NCBI GenBank assembly: GCA_014898415.1
Contig: RCTD01000010.1
Span: 1,550,001-1,614,000 of the forward strand
Length of the DNA stretch: 64,000 bases
Direction: 5' to 3'
Origin: Stromatinia cepivora
Lineage: Eukaryota > Ascomycota > Leotiomycetes > Helotiales > Sclerotiniaceae
How positions within the stretch are numbered: the first letter of the stretch is position 1; each line of letters starts with the position of its first letter. The translations under genes and the position numbers were made by a program. Below are positions 45,295-57,470 of this stretch, piece after piece. The notes under the pieces are model-generated. The model was not told the origin of the DNA. It saw nothing but the letters and a program-made list of their open reading frames with translations, and did not search any database.

Positions 45295-47643
45295 CTACCC
45301 ACACTCACCAACCCCCACCTTCATCCCCAACCCCAACCCCAACCCCTCCAACCCCGTCGGTTCCCGCGAAAAATGCATCATCACTCCTCTACTCTCCCCA
45401 TTTCCTCCATCCAACTCTCCCAACTCCCCAAACACCCCACCATCTCCTTTCCTATAATCTTTCCACTCCATCCCCCTTTCCATCCCCCTTTCCATCCTCA
45501 TCCTCATCCTCATTTTCGGTTCATATAAATACAAATTCGTACCCGGGAATGTATAAGGCGAGAGTTGAAGTTGGAGTTGCATTTTTGACTCCTTTTCTTC
45601 TTCTTTTTCCGCTTCATTTTCTTCTTTGACATCTGTATATGTTTCGGCATTTTCCATATCATCCATACTCATTAAAAATTCAGGCATATCATTTCCGAGT
45701 AGATATGTAGAATCTAGTATTGAAGAGGAGAGTGAGAGTTGGGAGGTTGAGAGATTGATATTGATATTTGTGGGGTTGGGGTGATGGGTACGGGGGAGGT
45801 GGATTAGAGCGAGGGATGTTGAGATTGGGGGTGATGAAGGCGTGTGCGGAGGTTGTGGGTGAGATTGGTGATAGTGAGGAGAAAGGGAAGGATTTAGTTT
45901 CGGTGGTAAGTAGGAGCTGGAGTTGGAGTTGGAGTCGGGGCTGAATTTGTAGCTATTTCGAGGTGCGTCCATCGATGCATTTGTATATGTATCCATACTT
46001 CCAATCCTATCACTCCTAGAACTTTCACCCCCAAGCCCCATCTCTTCACCCTCATCATACATCGAATCCTCAAGATCAAGCGAAGACTTTGCATATCCTG
46101 AACCACTACCCCAATTATCTCCACACCCATAACCCTCTCCATATCCATAACCTTCTCCCCTATAGCTACCTCCCTCACCTACCCTTTTAATCTTTCCCCC
46201 ACCCTTATCCTTCGAATAGGAAATAGGCCGCATCTCCATATACGCAAAATCCCCCACGATCACCTGTCTACCTTTTTCTTTTCCCTTTTCCTTCTGCTCA
46301 TAACAGTCTGCGTGCGGATCAATCCATGCGTTCACCGTTCCTTCCACTTCTTTTCTATCCTCGCTCGTCCCGCCCTTTCGCCTTCATACAACGAATCAAT
46401 ATCCGAGCCTAGACTATCGACCTGGACAGGATGAGATATTTGCGTCGGTAGCTTTATTTGGCGTGAGAGTGCTATACTCAGTTGATTTGAATTCTGTTCC
46501 TGCCTAGATATCCCTGAGTACTGATTCGAAGAAGTGAGAGAAGAAGAACAAGATTCCTCAACATCAAAAAGAACCTCCACGATACTCTCCCTAGACCTCG
46601 TACGAATACCTTCATTCCATTCATTTACACCTCCCTCTCCGTAATCACCACATCCATAGCGTCCCTCGGTATATGCATCATAGCCATCATTCCTATTTCC
46701 GCCATCTTCCTCCTCCTCAATATCAACATAAGCAGGAGTCCTATTCCCATTTTCCTGTCCAGTAACTCTATCCCCATTTGCGCATTTGATCATCGAAGTA
46801 TTAAGATTGCTATTGATATGCGTATTAATACCATCCAACACCTCCTTACAAGATTTCCGAATGATTTTCCACGGGGTGAGCGCTCTTCTTTCTCTTCCCC
46901 TTTCCCCCTCTTTTGCACTTATCTCATTTTTCCCATTCTCATCTTCATTATTTCCATATCTCTCATTTTCATCAAAACCCTCATATACTTTTTCATAATT
47001 CCTACCTAGAGTCTTATACTCAAGCTGCGAACTCTCAACCTCAACCTCACCCTCACCCACAGTATCAAACCCACAAGACCCCATCAAAGGCGGTGTATCC
47101 GGTCCCAGAAATCCCCCATCAACACGCGAAAACAAGTATTCCGCATGCCGTGTCGAGGGACCCGAAAGTGGATTTGTTTTTTGCTCTTTATGAACTTGAT
47201 ACTCATACTGTCTATCAGGTAATCCGTTTGGACTAGATAAATTCGGTATCGGGGTATAATTAGGAGAAGGAGCGTAGGCGAATGAATGAGGTGAATTTGT
47301 GGATGTGAGATTTGGGGTTTTTAGGTTGGGAAGGTTGGAGAGGTTGGTAGCAGTGGAGAAATTTAGAGGATTGAGATTTACGTGGAGATTTGGAAGAAGC
47401 TTGGTATGTGAGGTACTCCATAAACTGCGCATTTTTGTGGTGAGTATTGAGGGTGTTGTTATGGAAGAGTCGTGGGAGGATGAGCGTGAGTGTAAGTGTG
47501 AGCATGAGCGTGTAGAAGAGGAAGTAGAGGGAGAAGACGGTCTTGGAGTGGTGGTGATGTGAGTCTTTGATATTTTTTGTTGGGGATGTAGATGAACCAC
47601 CTTCTTGGGAAAAGAAAAGTCGCGAGATTTCGGGATTTGCCAT
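45295..47643 (-). pseudogene. Low-complexity protein gene with two reading-frame switches
   Basis: Coding-like sequence runs in three pieces. Frame A starts at the only sensible ATG (47643, MANPEISRLFFSQEGGSSTS); frame B is open 47600-46332 (KIIRKSCKEVLDGINTHINS, RTRSRESIVEVLFDVEESCS); then frame C, identical to A, is open 46380-45295 (GTVNAWIDPHADCYEQ, QVIVGDFAYMEMRPISYSKD). Frames B and C lack ATG starts at their 5' ends, so they look like parts of one gene of about 780 residues, rich in Ser, Asn, Gly and Glu. I found no phase-compatible intron with a branch site for either switch. Near 46378 the change could be explained by one missing A in TATGAAGGCG. It is either a pseudogene, a sequence error, or an unusual intron. 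No domain was recognised. Confidence 0.5.
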
Positions 47644-48699
47644 TTTTGAGATGGTTGTGGAATTTACTGGAAGGGTATTGTTTTTTGGGGTATTTTGGAA
47701 TCGTGATGTGTTTTGTTGTGTTGTTTTGTTTTGTATTCTCTTTGTTAAGTAGGCAGAAGAAGGTTTTAGATGTTAACGCGCATATCAAGGTATCTAGAAG
47801 ATTATGCTGGGCGAAGTCGATGAGATGTTGTAGATGTTTCAGATGATAATTGACCATGGACATGAACATGTATGCCATCAATATCAATGTGTGTAAAGAC
47901 GCGTCTACTAGATATCTTCCCCTTCTCGTATCTTTTGCAGCGTCGTTGGATATAAAATAAGACGTAGACCCATCATGTACTCATGAAATGATATTAAATC
48001 TCAAGATCTGTGTGCTTTTATGGATGAAAGGCTGGCTGGTTGTATGATAGGTAGAGCTCTTATGAACAAGTATATAGCGTATAGTACTGTAATGAAGAAT
48101 CGAAAGCTAACTGTGAATCACAAAACCCCGTATTATAAAGTAAACTTATTGATGGCGGTACATGCTTTGAATAATGAACATCAATACTTATTGCAAAGCG
48201 GGGTGGAGTGATTGTAGCCTTGTGGCTCAGCTCGCTACGATATTGAGAGACGAGGGTAGGGGGGGGGGGGAATGGACGAGAGTGGATGTATATAATCTCG
48301 GAAGGGTATACATGACGTAGTTACAAAAGTAAAGGGATACACCGGAACAACACTGAAAGTATGAATGAATCACTACCACTTGGCTCGTGTATATTATATG
48401 AAGTGGTATTTGTTTGTTATGTGGAAAGTCTCAAATAAGTAGTACGAACGTGGGACGGAATGTCTTGTAGAACTGCTTTGAGAATTTGACTATTGAGATT
48501 AAAGATATTGACATTGGAAAGTTGTGGTATTTGTTTGCCTCTTAGTAACTTCTGACTCTCGACTTCGAATCTTTGTAGAAGAAGGTTGCACAATGGCCGG
48601 ATAGGGTATCAAACGCTTTCGATATTTAGTAAAAAATATTGGTAAGCGAAGAATAACACTCACCTATTCATAATATCATATCATCATATCTCATAAATC
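47644..48699. other. Intergenic, no supported gene
   Basis: This is the promoter side of the low-complexity gene and the 3' flank of the ferroportin-like gene. A run of G (about 48258-48270) is present. The small ORF at 48020-48211 has no support. Confidence 0.4.
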
Positions 48700-50885
48700 T
48701 CATCCTCTTCCACATTTCTTAGCACATCTCTCAGCATATTTACAAACCCTCTCCCAATGTACCAAATGTCCCCGAACACTCCTTACCCAACCAGCATACA
48801 TCACCGCACTCAAACCTACAGCCCCCAAACTCACAAGAGCCACCCATTTAAATTGTTCCGGTCTTGACCAAACCATCGCCATTACATTATTGCCCAATTC
48901 GAAGAAAGCAACAAGAGAATATTCGCATCCGGTAAATGAGGAACGATGAGTAGGAGTGACGAGGGTTTGAGTTAGTTGTTGGGTTGTGAGGTCGAAGATC
49001 CAGAGACCGAGGCGTGAAAAGGAGAGGGTGGTAAAAAGAAGAAGGGGAAGAAGTATTGAGTTGGTTGATGGGACGATGCGAGGTAGTAGGGTAGGGATGG
49101 GATTGGAAGGAACGGTGGAAGAAAGTGTCCAGAGGATTAAAGTAACAGGTATCTAGGATTCGGTTAGTATGTTAGGGTGAAAGATATGAGGGGATACACA
49201 CGAGGTTAATAAGTTGCCATGAAAGACCCCAGAGACCCAATCGTTCCAATCCAGTCGCAACTCTTCCCGATTCATCAATCTCATGTTCTTCTTCCAACAA
49301 GGATTCATTAGAATCATCTGATCGATATAAACGATCATATCGACCATGTCCATGAGCCTTTGATAAATGTCGAACTCCAAAAGGAGTTACAACCGTGCTA
49401 CTAATTTCAAACACACTCCCTGCTGCTCTTGCCAACGTAATAAGATCCAAAGAAAATCCCGCATTCAAAAGAAAAGTAATAAATGTCGCTCCATATGAAA
49501 GTGCGGAAAGATGAAGTAAAGATAGAGATAACGAAGGAATCCATACTTTTGACGAAAAGTAATTTTGGAAGTCTTCCCTATACAATAGAAGACCTCGAGC
49601 GATCTTTTCCATCAAACTCCGTACCTGAATATCGGAAGTCACTTCATCATTTCCAATATCTTTCCGCATCTGTAATCGGACATGAGACCTCCAAACCCTC
49701 CTAGCACACCACATTTCCACTCCCCAAGTTGCAGCATTCATACCACCTACAAGCACCACTCCAATCTTTATCCCCAAAGCTGAGATCAAGAACGAAATTA
49801 ATATCGGCGCAAGAAGTCTACAACTTAAATCAATCCTCCTCATCGTCGAATTTAGATGAGTAAGATCATATCCCCTTCCGTCTGGAGCAGCAGCAACAAC
49901 TACCCAATCCCTTTCCATGGATAACATATTCCCATTAGCGCTTAATCCCTCCAAAATTCCAAAACCAAGAATTAGCGCAAACATGGCAATCTTGACTGAA
50001 TTTCTAACAGTCATATCTTCTATTGTAATCCCAGGCGACACTCCCTCGTTGCTACCGCTCTCCGGTTCGACGACAAAAAACCATAATGTAGAAGCGCATA
50101 TCACTGCAATTCTATTAATAGTAATCGTAGTCAAAAGTGTCTTTAATCGATCCGGACTTTTATCAACCCATCTTCCCACACTCGACGAAAAGCAAATCGA
50201 TGCTAAAGTTCTCACAATACCTCTGCCAAAATCAAGTCATCATCAGTACGAGTCCATCACGTGATATCAATCCCCTCCATCTCTCTTTTCCATGACCCCA
50301 AATTGCACAAAAAAGAGAAGAAAACATACCGTATAGAAGCAGCAACCAGAGTATCAGGCCACGCATTTGCCGTGAAGATAATCTATCGAAAACCATTAGG
50401 GATGTTCATCTTTACTGATCATGACCGAGCATCGTATAACTTACAGCAGCGAATTCATAACTCCTCCCATTCCATGTTGATAAGGAATGACTTAGATAGA
50501 GATTCCAAGCTTGTGCTTTATCCATCTCTGTTTCAATTTCCATTTCCATTTCCATTTCCATATTCGTATCCATCTCCATCTGCATTTCCGTATGCGCTTC
50601 CTCCTGCGCATTCAATATCAAAGCATCCTCTTCCTCATCTCCAAGCCCATTATCCGAATCGGATTCATTTTGGACCCCGCCACTTCCAGTTCCACTTCCA
50701 TTTCCATCCTCATCCATCATTCCATCACGATTCGAAACAATATCTATATCCTCAAGCCCCATCTCCATCTCCCTCTCCAACACCTCAACCATAACCTCAA
50801 AATCCAACCTCAAAGCCTCATCCTCCGTTCTTCCAAACTTCTGTGCACTACCCTCTTCGTGTCGTTTCCCATCCATTTCGCCCAT
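48700..50885 (-). CDS. Ferroportin-like metal exporter (SLC40 family)
   Basis: Four exons: 50445-50885, 50330-50382, 49202-50222 and 48700-49152; 655 residues. The upstream open frame starts with TTG, so the ATG at 50885 (MGEMDGKRHEEG) was used. The SLC40 signature is LYLSHSLSTWNGRSYEFAA, then ASIRGIVRTLASICFSSSVG RWVD, NRIAVICASTLWFF, the conserved NGNMLSMERDWVVV, and near the end HRSSFTGCEYSLVAFFELGN. About ten to twelve membrane helices are predicted. Ferroportins export ferrous iron or related divalent metals; membrane location (plasma or vacuolar) is not evident. The 125-residue N-terminal extension is acidic and has a Met-Glu dipeptide run (about residues 100-121), longer than in animal ferroportins. 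No lesion was seen. Confidence 0.9.
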
Positions 50886-52295
50886 TTCCTCGCACAATCA
50901 CAATATCCGTATCCGTATCCGTATCCGAGCCCAACCCTGTTCGTTCTGTTCACTCGTTTTCCCGTTGGAGTAAGTACAGTACTATATTGGGACTCAAATT
51001 CTTTCCTAGGGCCTCGCCGAGAAACCGGGATATTTATAAATGCGATAGACAGATAATGTAATGAGTAAAAAGAAAAGAGCAGATAAAGCTCTGTGCCACC
51101 CTTCTCTTCCCCTCCACTTCCAATTCCAAATCCGATTCGAATCTCAACACCAAACCCAAAAAACCAAATGATGAATTCTGATTCTAGACGAAGACTCAAA
51201 AGAAAGTTAACTAAGCCCAATCAATCAATCAATTAATCAAAACCATGGCTGAAAAAAAAATCACCCTTCCGTTCAAATAACTGATTGATTATGGTTCAAT
51301 GTTTGTTTGTACCCACAGCAAATAATTTCCCTCTTCTTCACAAACATTCAATTTCCCCCCAAACCAACCACTGTACTCCGATTTCCTCTCTGCGCAACTC
51401 AATATTATAAATAGACAATAACCACAAAAACCACCTCTTCAATCAATTAATCTTCACCTAGGTTTGCTTCTTTATTCTTTATTCTTTAACTTTATCCTAG
51501 TGTGCTATCCACATAATCTTACTATCCACCAATTCACTCACTAATGAATGATGCCTGAAAAAAGAAACACCATACGGCTTGGTGTTGATATTGTTATATA
51601 TATATATGATTAAAATCATAAGGGGATGATGGATTTGTATGGAGGATGGAGTATGGGGGGTTTATTTTATTATTAGTTGGAGCCTCTGTTCCTAATCTCA
51701 TCACGTATAGATTACCAAGTTACCACATTATCAACAAAATCAAACAATAATGAACAGACACCTATGAACAACAAATAATTTTTGGGAAATAATTTTTATT
51801 GTTTGAATTGTTTTTATTGTTTTCTATCGTATTGTATCCATCCATTACTATCCATCTCATCTCAAACGAAAGATAAAAAATCAGAACCATTCATTCCATT
51901 CCAATCCATTACAATATAAATATTTCCTCTCTCTTTCTTTCTCTCCCTCTCAAAAAAAGATCACCAACATCTTTTCTTCTCCTCTTGTTGAATTGTTGTT
52001 GTGAAAAAAAGTTGCTGTATTGTGTAACCTTAGTACAAGTATGCCATGAGGAGGGAAAAAAAGGTTCCAAACGCCCCTCCATTCATCCATCCATCCATCC
52101 CAAATCCATATTTTGAGAAGAATAATGATGATTATTCAAAAACCTATCCTTCCATCCATCCACCCAACCATCCGTATTCATTAATACATAACGCCATAGA
52201 GGAATGAAATTGAAGACCTCTCCCACAATTCCCATTCCATTCCAATCCAATCCCATCATATCCAATCATCCACCCCCTTATAACCCCGCAACCCC
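50886..52295. other. Intergenic, no supported gene
   Basis: CCGTATCCGTATCCG hexamer repeats lie at 50905-50927 just upstream of the ferroportin start. From 51200 to 52290 the sequence is AT-rich with TATATA (51595-51607) and CATC repeats (52083-52100). The overlapping ORFs are shadows. Confidence 0.4.
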
Positions 52296-52568
52296 CTAAA
52301 ATCTCCCCAATCTCTCCTCCATACCTCCCCAATAAACAATAGGTCTCGGTTCCAGAATCTCAAGTCCACTTCCAAAGCTCCTCTTCTCTTCTTCTAGATC
52401 GAGCATTGATGGTTGTTGATGCATGATATCGTTGATGGTGTTTATGGGACTGGATGATCGGGAGGCGCAGGATTCTCGGCCGCTGGAATTAGAGTTTATG
52501 GAACTGCCGGAGGGAGAAGAGGAACGACGGAGTGAACCGCGGATGCTGCTGAAGGAGAAGGAACGCAT
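52296..52568 (-). CDS. Small conserved-looking Ser-rich protein, 90 residues
   Basis: A single-exon ORF starts with ATG at 52568. The N-terminus is basic and serine-rich (MRSFSFSSIRGSLRRSSSPS), the middle has RSSSPINTINDIMHQQPSM, and the C-terminus has the compact motif LEILEPRPIVYWGGMEERLG. The order low-complexity basic head, short helical segment, aromatic/proline tail looks selected, and I believe similar small proteins are present in many ascomycetes. Function is unknown. RRSSSP and RSSSP would suit basophilic or proline-directed kinases (inference). It has a long AT-rich leader. Confidence 0.65.
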   Translation of the reverse strand: MRSFSFSSIRGSLRRSSSPSGSSINSNSSGRESCASRSSSPINTINDIMHQQPSMLDLEEEKRSFGSGLEILEPRPIVYWGGMEERLGRF

Positions 52569-54249
52569 GTTGTTGGTTGTGTAGAGTGGTTTTGAGGTTG
52601 GTTGGTTTTGAGTGTAAGGTTGGAAGATAGTTTGTGTATGTGTGTGTGTGTGTAGATGAGGGTGAAGAGATGCTAATCAAAGATCTCGATTCAGAATTGA
52701 TGAATGATATAGTTAAAGTTTTCAAAGACCAAAAGATCCCAATAACGAAAGTTGATAGTTGGTAGATTCCAAATGATATGATAAGATGAAGCAATAAAAG
52801 AAAGCAATTCAGTGAGTGATATATCCTCGGCCCAGCCTTAGATATCTTAAATGATCGAATTGGGCAAGGTACAACGAGTGACGAGTCTCATGAATCTAAG
52901 CAGGGGAGTGAACAACTTAAGTGGGAACATACAACAATCGAGACCTCTCGCTAAGAAACTGGAAGAGTGATGCAGAGACCCAAAGAGGACACGACGACGT
53001 GGAACGCTGGAATGGCAGATGCGCAACCCTTCTTAAATGGCGAATTGTGTCTCTGATACTTCGTACACGCATATGGAACTATCCTATGCGTGCATAACCC
53101 ACTTTGGAAACGAAATGCTGAGATTGATTGAGAATTACCGGGATGCTGATACTTAATGCTGATAATGCTTGAAAGAGGGGATCAAAGCCAGGTTTGATTT
53201 ACTTTTTCTCCACACACTGGGTTGATGGTGTAAGAAAGTTGAAATCCCGGAACAATCTTGTGGAACTTGGGCTTTTCCTTCCTGGTACAGACTACAGGAA
53301 TACGGAGTACCTGGAAATATCTGGAAATAGAATTGATAGAATGTATTGGATATCTTGGAGAAGAGGAGAAGCAAGTATGGAGTATGTAATGCAGCTTCAA
53401 TTGCAAGGGGGAGGAACAAGGGGTTTTGTTAGTAAGGGTTTTGTGTAATGCAAATATATGAATAAAAGAATGCAATAATCAATGAATTTGTCATAGCAAT
53501 AATGTATTAATGTAGATTAGATTCCAGATACAATACATGGAGTAGAAATTCATGTGTAAGATATCTGTGCTGTTCCAAGAATCATGTTACAAGAATTGTC
53601 TGGAGATGTCAAACATCATCATCTTCCTTCGGATAGCATGGAATATACCGGTAAGCTTAATCTGTACTTCCGAAGTACCTGCAGAAGAACAATTGATGAA
53701 GATAATTGGATATTCTCCCTCGAATAATTCTATTTTATTTTCTGTAAGGTACCCGTAAATTGAAAGAAGATGTGAGCAATAAGCAGTAAGAGATGAATCC
53801 CCTGTACCAACTGGTATGAGAGATGATGCAAATTGGTGATGGGTACGCTTTGATTCTTACGAAACCCTTTGCCACCGGCGAATAAGCTTGATATGGATAA
53901 CCTCAAACCTTTATTGAATTGTATTATTATTATTATTGTTGTTGTTGTTGTTGTTGTTGTAGTAGTTGTAGTTGTTATCGAATTCCATAAAATATCAAAT
54001 ATATGAATACACAGTACTTTCAATATCAAAGATTCGTGGAAGAAAGAACGGACAACTCCGAAGTACCTACTGGGTAATTAATTACATTTGTATCAAACAA
54101 AAAAGAAGATAACACGTCAAACGGCATTCTGCATACAGCATACATACATAAAAGATCTAGAAGGTCTGAGTTTTCCATCCTGACCCATTTCTTTTCAGTT
54201 TACCCGTTTATACCGGTACTGCGAGTGCACCGTTACAGAAATACTCCAA

Positions 54250-54321
54250 TCTACACCCAACACACCAACACACCAACACACCACACACACCACACACACC
54301 ACACACACCACACACACCACC
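54250..54321 (+). repeat. CA-rich tandem repeat (CACACACCA type)
   Basis: CCAACACA copies followed by about five CACACACCA units. Non-coding. Confidence 0.8.
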
Positions 54322-55228
54322 GCCAAAGATTTTCGCCCGTTATTTGTTCTCCGTCATCATACCTTCTCCATATAGTACCTACCTACCTAGGTAACTGCAA
54401 TGCATAGACACTTCACTACTCACCATCCCATTTTCCACTTTATAAGTATCACGAGGTTTCAGCGTTTGAGAGTCTGAGACCGAGTACAAGTACTACTGAA
54501 TGAATGAATGAACTCTTTGAAGGATTATAACCGAGTACTCCATAACAGATGATACTGGATCGATCAACTCGGTGTACTTACTACTTTCTACTTTCTATGC
54601 AAAAGCCAAACAAATCCCTTTCCCCTTCTTTGTTTTCAAACTCGTATCCTTTCCGAAAATCCTCACATCGATCAGTACCTACATGAGATCAGCACATCAA
54701 ACTCAATGACATCAAATCTTATCTCCCTGAGTCCTGAGGAATGACACAAACGAAGATCCCCTTCTTCCCTTTCCCCTCACCCCTTCACCAAGGATTCCTC
54801 CCAAGTATCAATCCTGTACACCAAGCCCGATCTCCGACCTCCTGACCTTCCCGTCTTGACCTACCTTGCAGGATTACTCATTTCATTCCCAAGGGTTTGA
54901 GTTTTACTACTCTATATAGAGTAATTTATGATTTACATAAAAGATTACTATATATTAATTATACTTCCTGCGCCTCAATTATTATAGACACCACCCCTTA
55001 TGATCATTTCACCATCCATCCCATCCCATCATCACCCACCCCTCCGCCAAAATTAAACAAACTCCTCCCTTCATAAAAATCATAATGCGATAAGGTTATA
55101 TGCTACAAGTAAATCTTACAATATTCCGTACATATTACGAAACCTATTTTCAACTCCAATCTTAAGATACAATTCTATCGGTATTCACATAAGTTTTCAT
55201 GATGTTTTGCTCCTGCTAGAAATTCATG

Positions 55229-55466
55229 TTTCATTCATTCACATTCACATTCACATTTCACATTCACATTCACATTCACATTCACATTCACATTCACATT
55301 CACATTCACATTTCACATTTCACATTCACATTCACATTCACATTCACATTCACTTTCACATTCACTTTCACATTCACTTTCACATTCACTTTCACATTCA
55401 CTTTCACATTCACTTTCACATTCACTTTCACATTCACTTTCACATTCACTTTCACATTCACAAACA
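55229..55466 (+). repeat. CATTCA hexamer array grading into 12-base CACTTTCACATT array
   Basis: The 5' part is CATTCA repeats; from about 55350 the unit is the dimer CACTTTCACATT repeated about nine to ten times. A hexamer that mutated once and re-expanded as a dodecamer explains the structure. It is open in all frames because the unit length is a multiple of three, which creates false ORFs. Confidence 0.92.
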
Positions 55467-55697
55467 TGAACATGAATATGAAACCTCTCCTCATACTCTA
55501 TACTCCATACTCCATAAACTCACGTTTGATCTTCCTCCCGTCTCTCCTCATCCCTTCGTCTCCTCTCCCCATCCCGTCCTTCAACATCCCAACATCCCAA
55601 TTTCCATCCCCTTCCAGAAAATCCTCCGTCTTGGCTTTATATGATAATCATATCACATACTCTATACCTATATCCAAAAACAAAAACAAAAAAGAAA

Positions 55698-55858
55698 GCA
55701 AAAAAGCAAAAAAGCAAAAAAGCAAAAAAGCAAAAAAGCAAAAAAGCAAAAAAGCAAAAAAGCAAAAAAGCAAAAAAGCAAAAAAGCAAAAAAGCAAAAA
55801 AGCAAAAAAGCAAAAAAGCAAAAAAGCAAAAAAGCAAAAAAGCAAAAAAGCAAAAAAA
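55698..55858 (+). repeat. GCAAAAAA octamer array, about 20 copies
   Basis: Perfect 8-base units (GC followed by six A). Reading frame cycles every 24 bases, giving a false KKAKKQKS protein repeat on one strand and a Phe/Leu/Cys repeat on the other. Confidence 0.95.
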
Positions 55859-56034
55859 AAGCGATGGATTAAAATCCCTGTACTCCATACTCCATATCTA
55901 CTCCTACTCGGATATTCAAAAGTATCTCATTACTAGATAATCTTCGTATTCTACAGTTTCGTATTATACAGTTATCTAATAGAATATAAAGGATCAGAAG
56001 AATTGGTCGAATTAATATATATTTTCATTTTAAA

Positions 56035-56106
56035 GTCTTTTTCTTTTTCTTTTTCTTTTTCTTTTTCTCTTTCTCTTTCTCTTTCTCTTTCTCTTTCTTT
56101 TTCTCT
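56035..56106 (+). repeat. CTTTTT / CTCTTT hexamer array
   Basis: About five CTTTTT units followed by about six CTCTTT units; pyrimidine-only. Confidence 0.88.
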
Positions 56107-56473
56107 CACTTCAACTGTGCTTTAGAAATCTCTCGATTCTCTCAACTATATACACATTCACATCCAACATTTTCACATTCAAGATTCTCATATTCTCATA
56201 CTTCACATCTCATATATATCCCCATCCTCATCCAATCTTACAAAGAAAAGAAAAGAATCCACCAATCCACCAATCCACCAATTAGTCTCAAAACTCTAAA
56301 CTTCATATCTAGCTTAATTAATGAACTAAAGAATATTTATACTATATCAATCATCTATCTATTCATCAATCCATCCATCTATCTATCCAAACAAAAAACT
56401 CCCTTGAAAAGTTGATATCTAAAATATCATCTCACATCTGCATCAAATCATCTCAAATCACATCACTAAAATC

Positions 56474-56512
56474 AATTCCAATTCCAATTCCAATTCCAAT
56501 TCCAATTCCAAT
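56474..56512 (+). repeat. TTCCAA hexamer array, about six copies
   Basis: Short perfect hexamer array in a pyrimidine-rich context; non-coding. Confidence 0.88.
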
Positions 56513-57309
56513 CCCCAATCCGAAATTTCCAAATCTCGACTTTTCTCAACTATTAACTTTAAATCATCATTCTCATTTTCATTTTCATTCTCATTATCAT
56601 TGTACTATTTATATATATAACTATCTATCCATCTATATTTAACTCTAATTCTCTTTCTTTCTCTCTTTAAAAAATATTATATACTATATACCCCTTAATC
56701 CTACCTATTCTACCCCTAACCAACCGCAACTTTCCAGCCCACGAGCTTTCTTCCCTAGATTATCTTTTTCTCTTCTCCTTCTCCTCTTCTTCTTCTCCTT
56801 TTCCCTATTGTAATCTATTAATCAATCTATCAATCTATCAACAAAATCCCCAAAAGTCGAAAACTCAAAAACCAAAAGCCACAAACCAAAAAGCCAAAAA
56901 AGCTCGTAGTAAATAAAAAGCTAAAAGCTAAAAGCTAAACGCCAGGCTATGCAACGCAATGCAATACAAACACCTCTCAACCACTTCACTTTAAAAATTT
57001 CTAATCTCAGCCTTTCCATTCCATATCCTCCATATCCTCCATATCCTCCACTCCCACCTCCCCCATAATTCAAATTCCCGCACTCCCACCCCCAAATTCC
57101 CGCAAACCTTTTCCCTTCCCCTTCCCCTTCCCCTTCCCCTTCCCCTTCCTCTTCCCCTCCAATTCACACCCTACCTACCGACACACTCCCAATAATCAAA
57201 AACGCACAAACGAACCAAAAACAAACAAAAAACAAAAAACAAAAAACAAAACCAGTCTATCTCCCTCACACCCCGCGCCCCGCACCCCGACAAGCTCCTC
57301 TCCACAACC

Positions 57310-57408
<99 letters not shown>

Positions 57409-57470
57409 CCAACTCCCAACTCTCAACCCCCAACTCCCAACTCTCAACCCTCAACCCTCAACTCCCCAAA
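57310..57470 (+). repeat. CTCAACT heptamer array, about 12 perfect plus degenerate copies
   Basis: Perfect units run 57310-57398, then CCCAACT/CCTCAAC variants to 57470. Confidence 0.93.

Noticed and set aside
46345..46385. A 36-base intron explaining the frame switch in the low-complexity gene
   Set aside because: Phase fits, but it is shorter than every other intron here and has no branch-site sequence.
50261..51056. Plus-strand ORFs of 177 and 181 codons
   Set aside because: They are antisense shadows of the ferroportin first exon, whose Met-Glu repeat reads as Phe/His/Pro on the other strand.
55207..55936. ORFs of 145 and 236 codons with His/Ile and Lys repeats
   Set aside because: They are translations of CATTCA and GCAAAAAA microsatellites; unit length, not selection, keeps them open.
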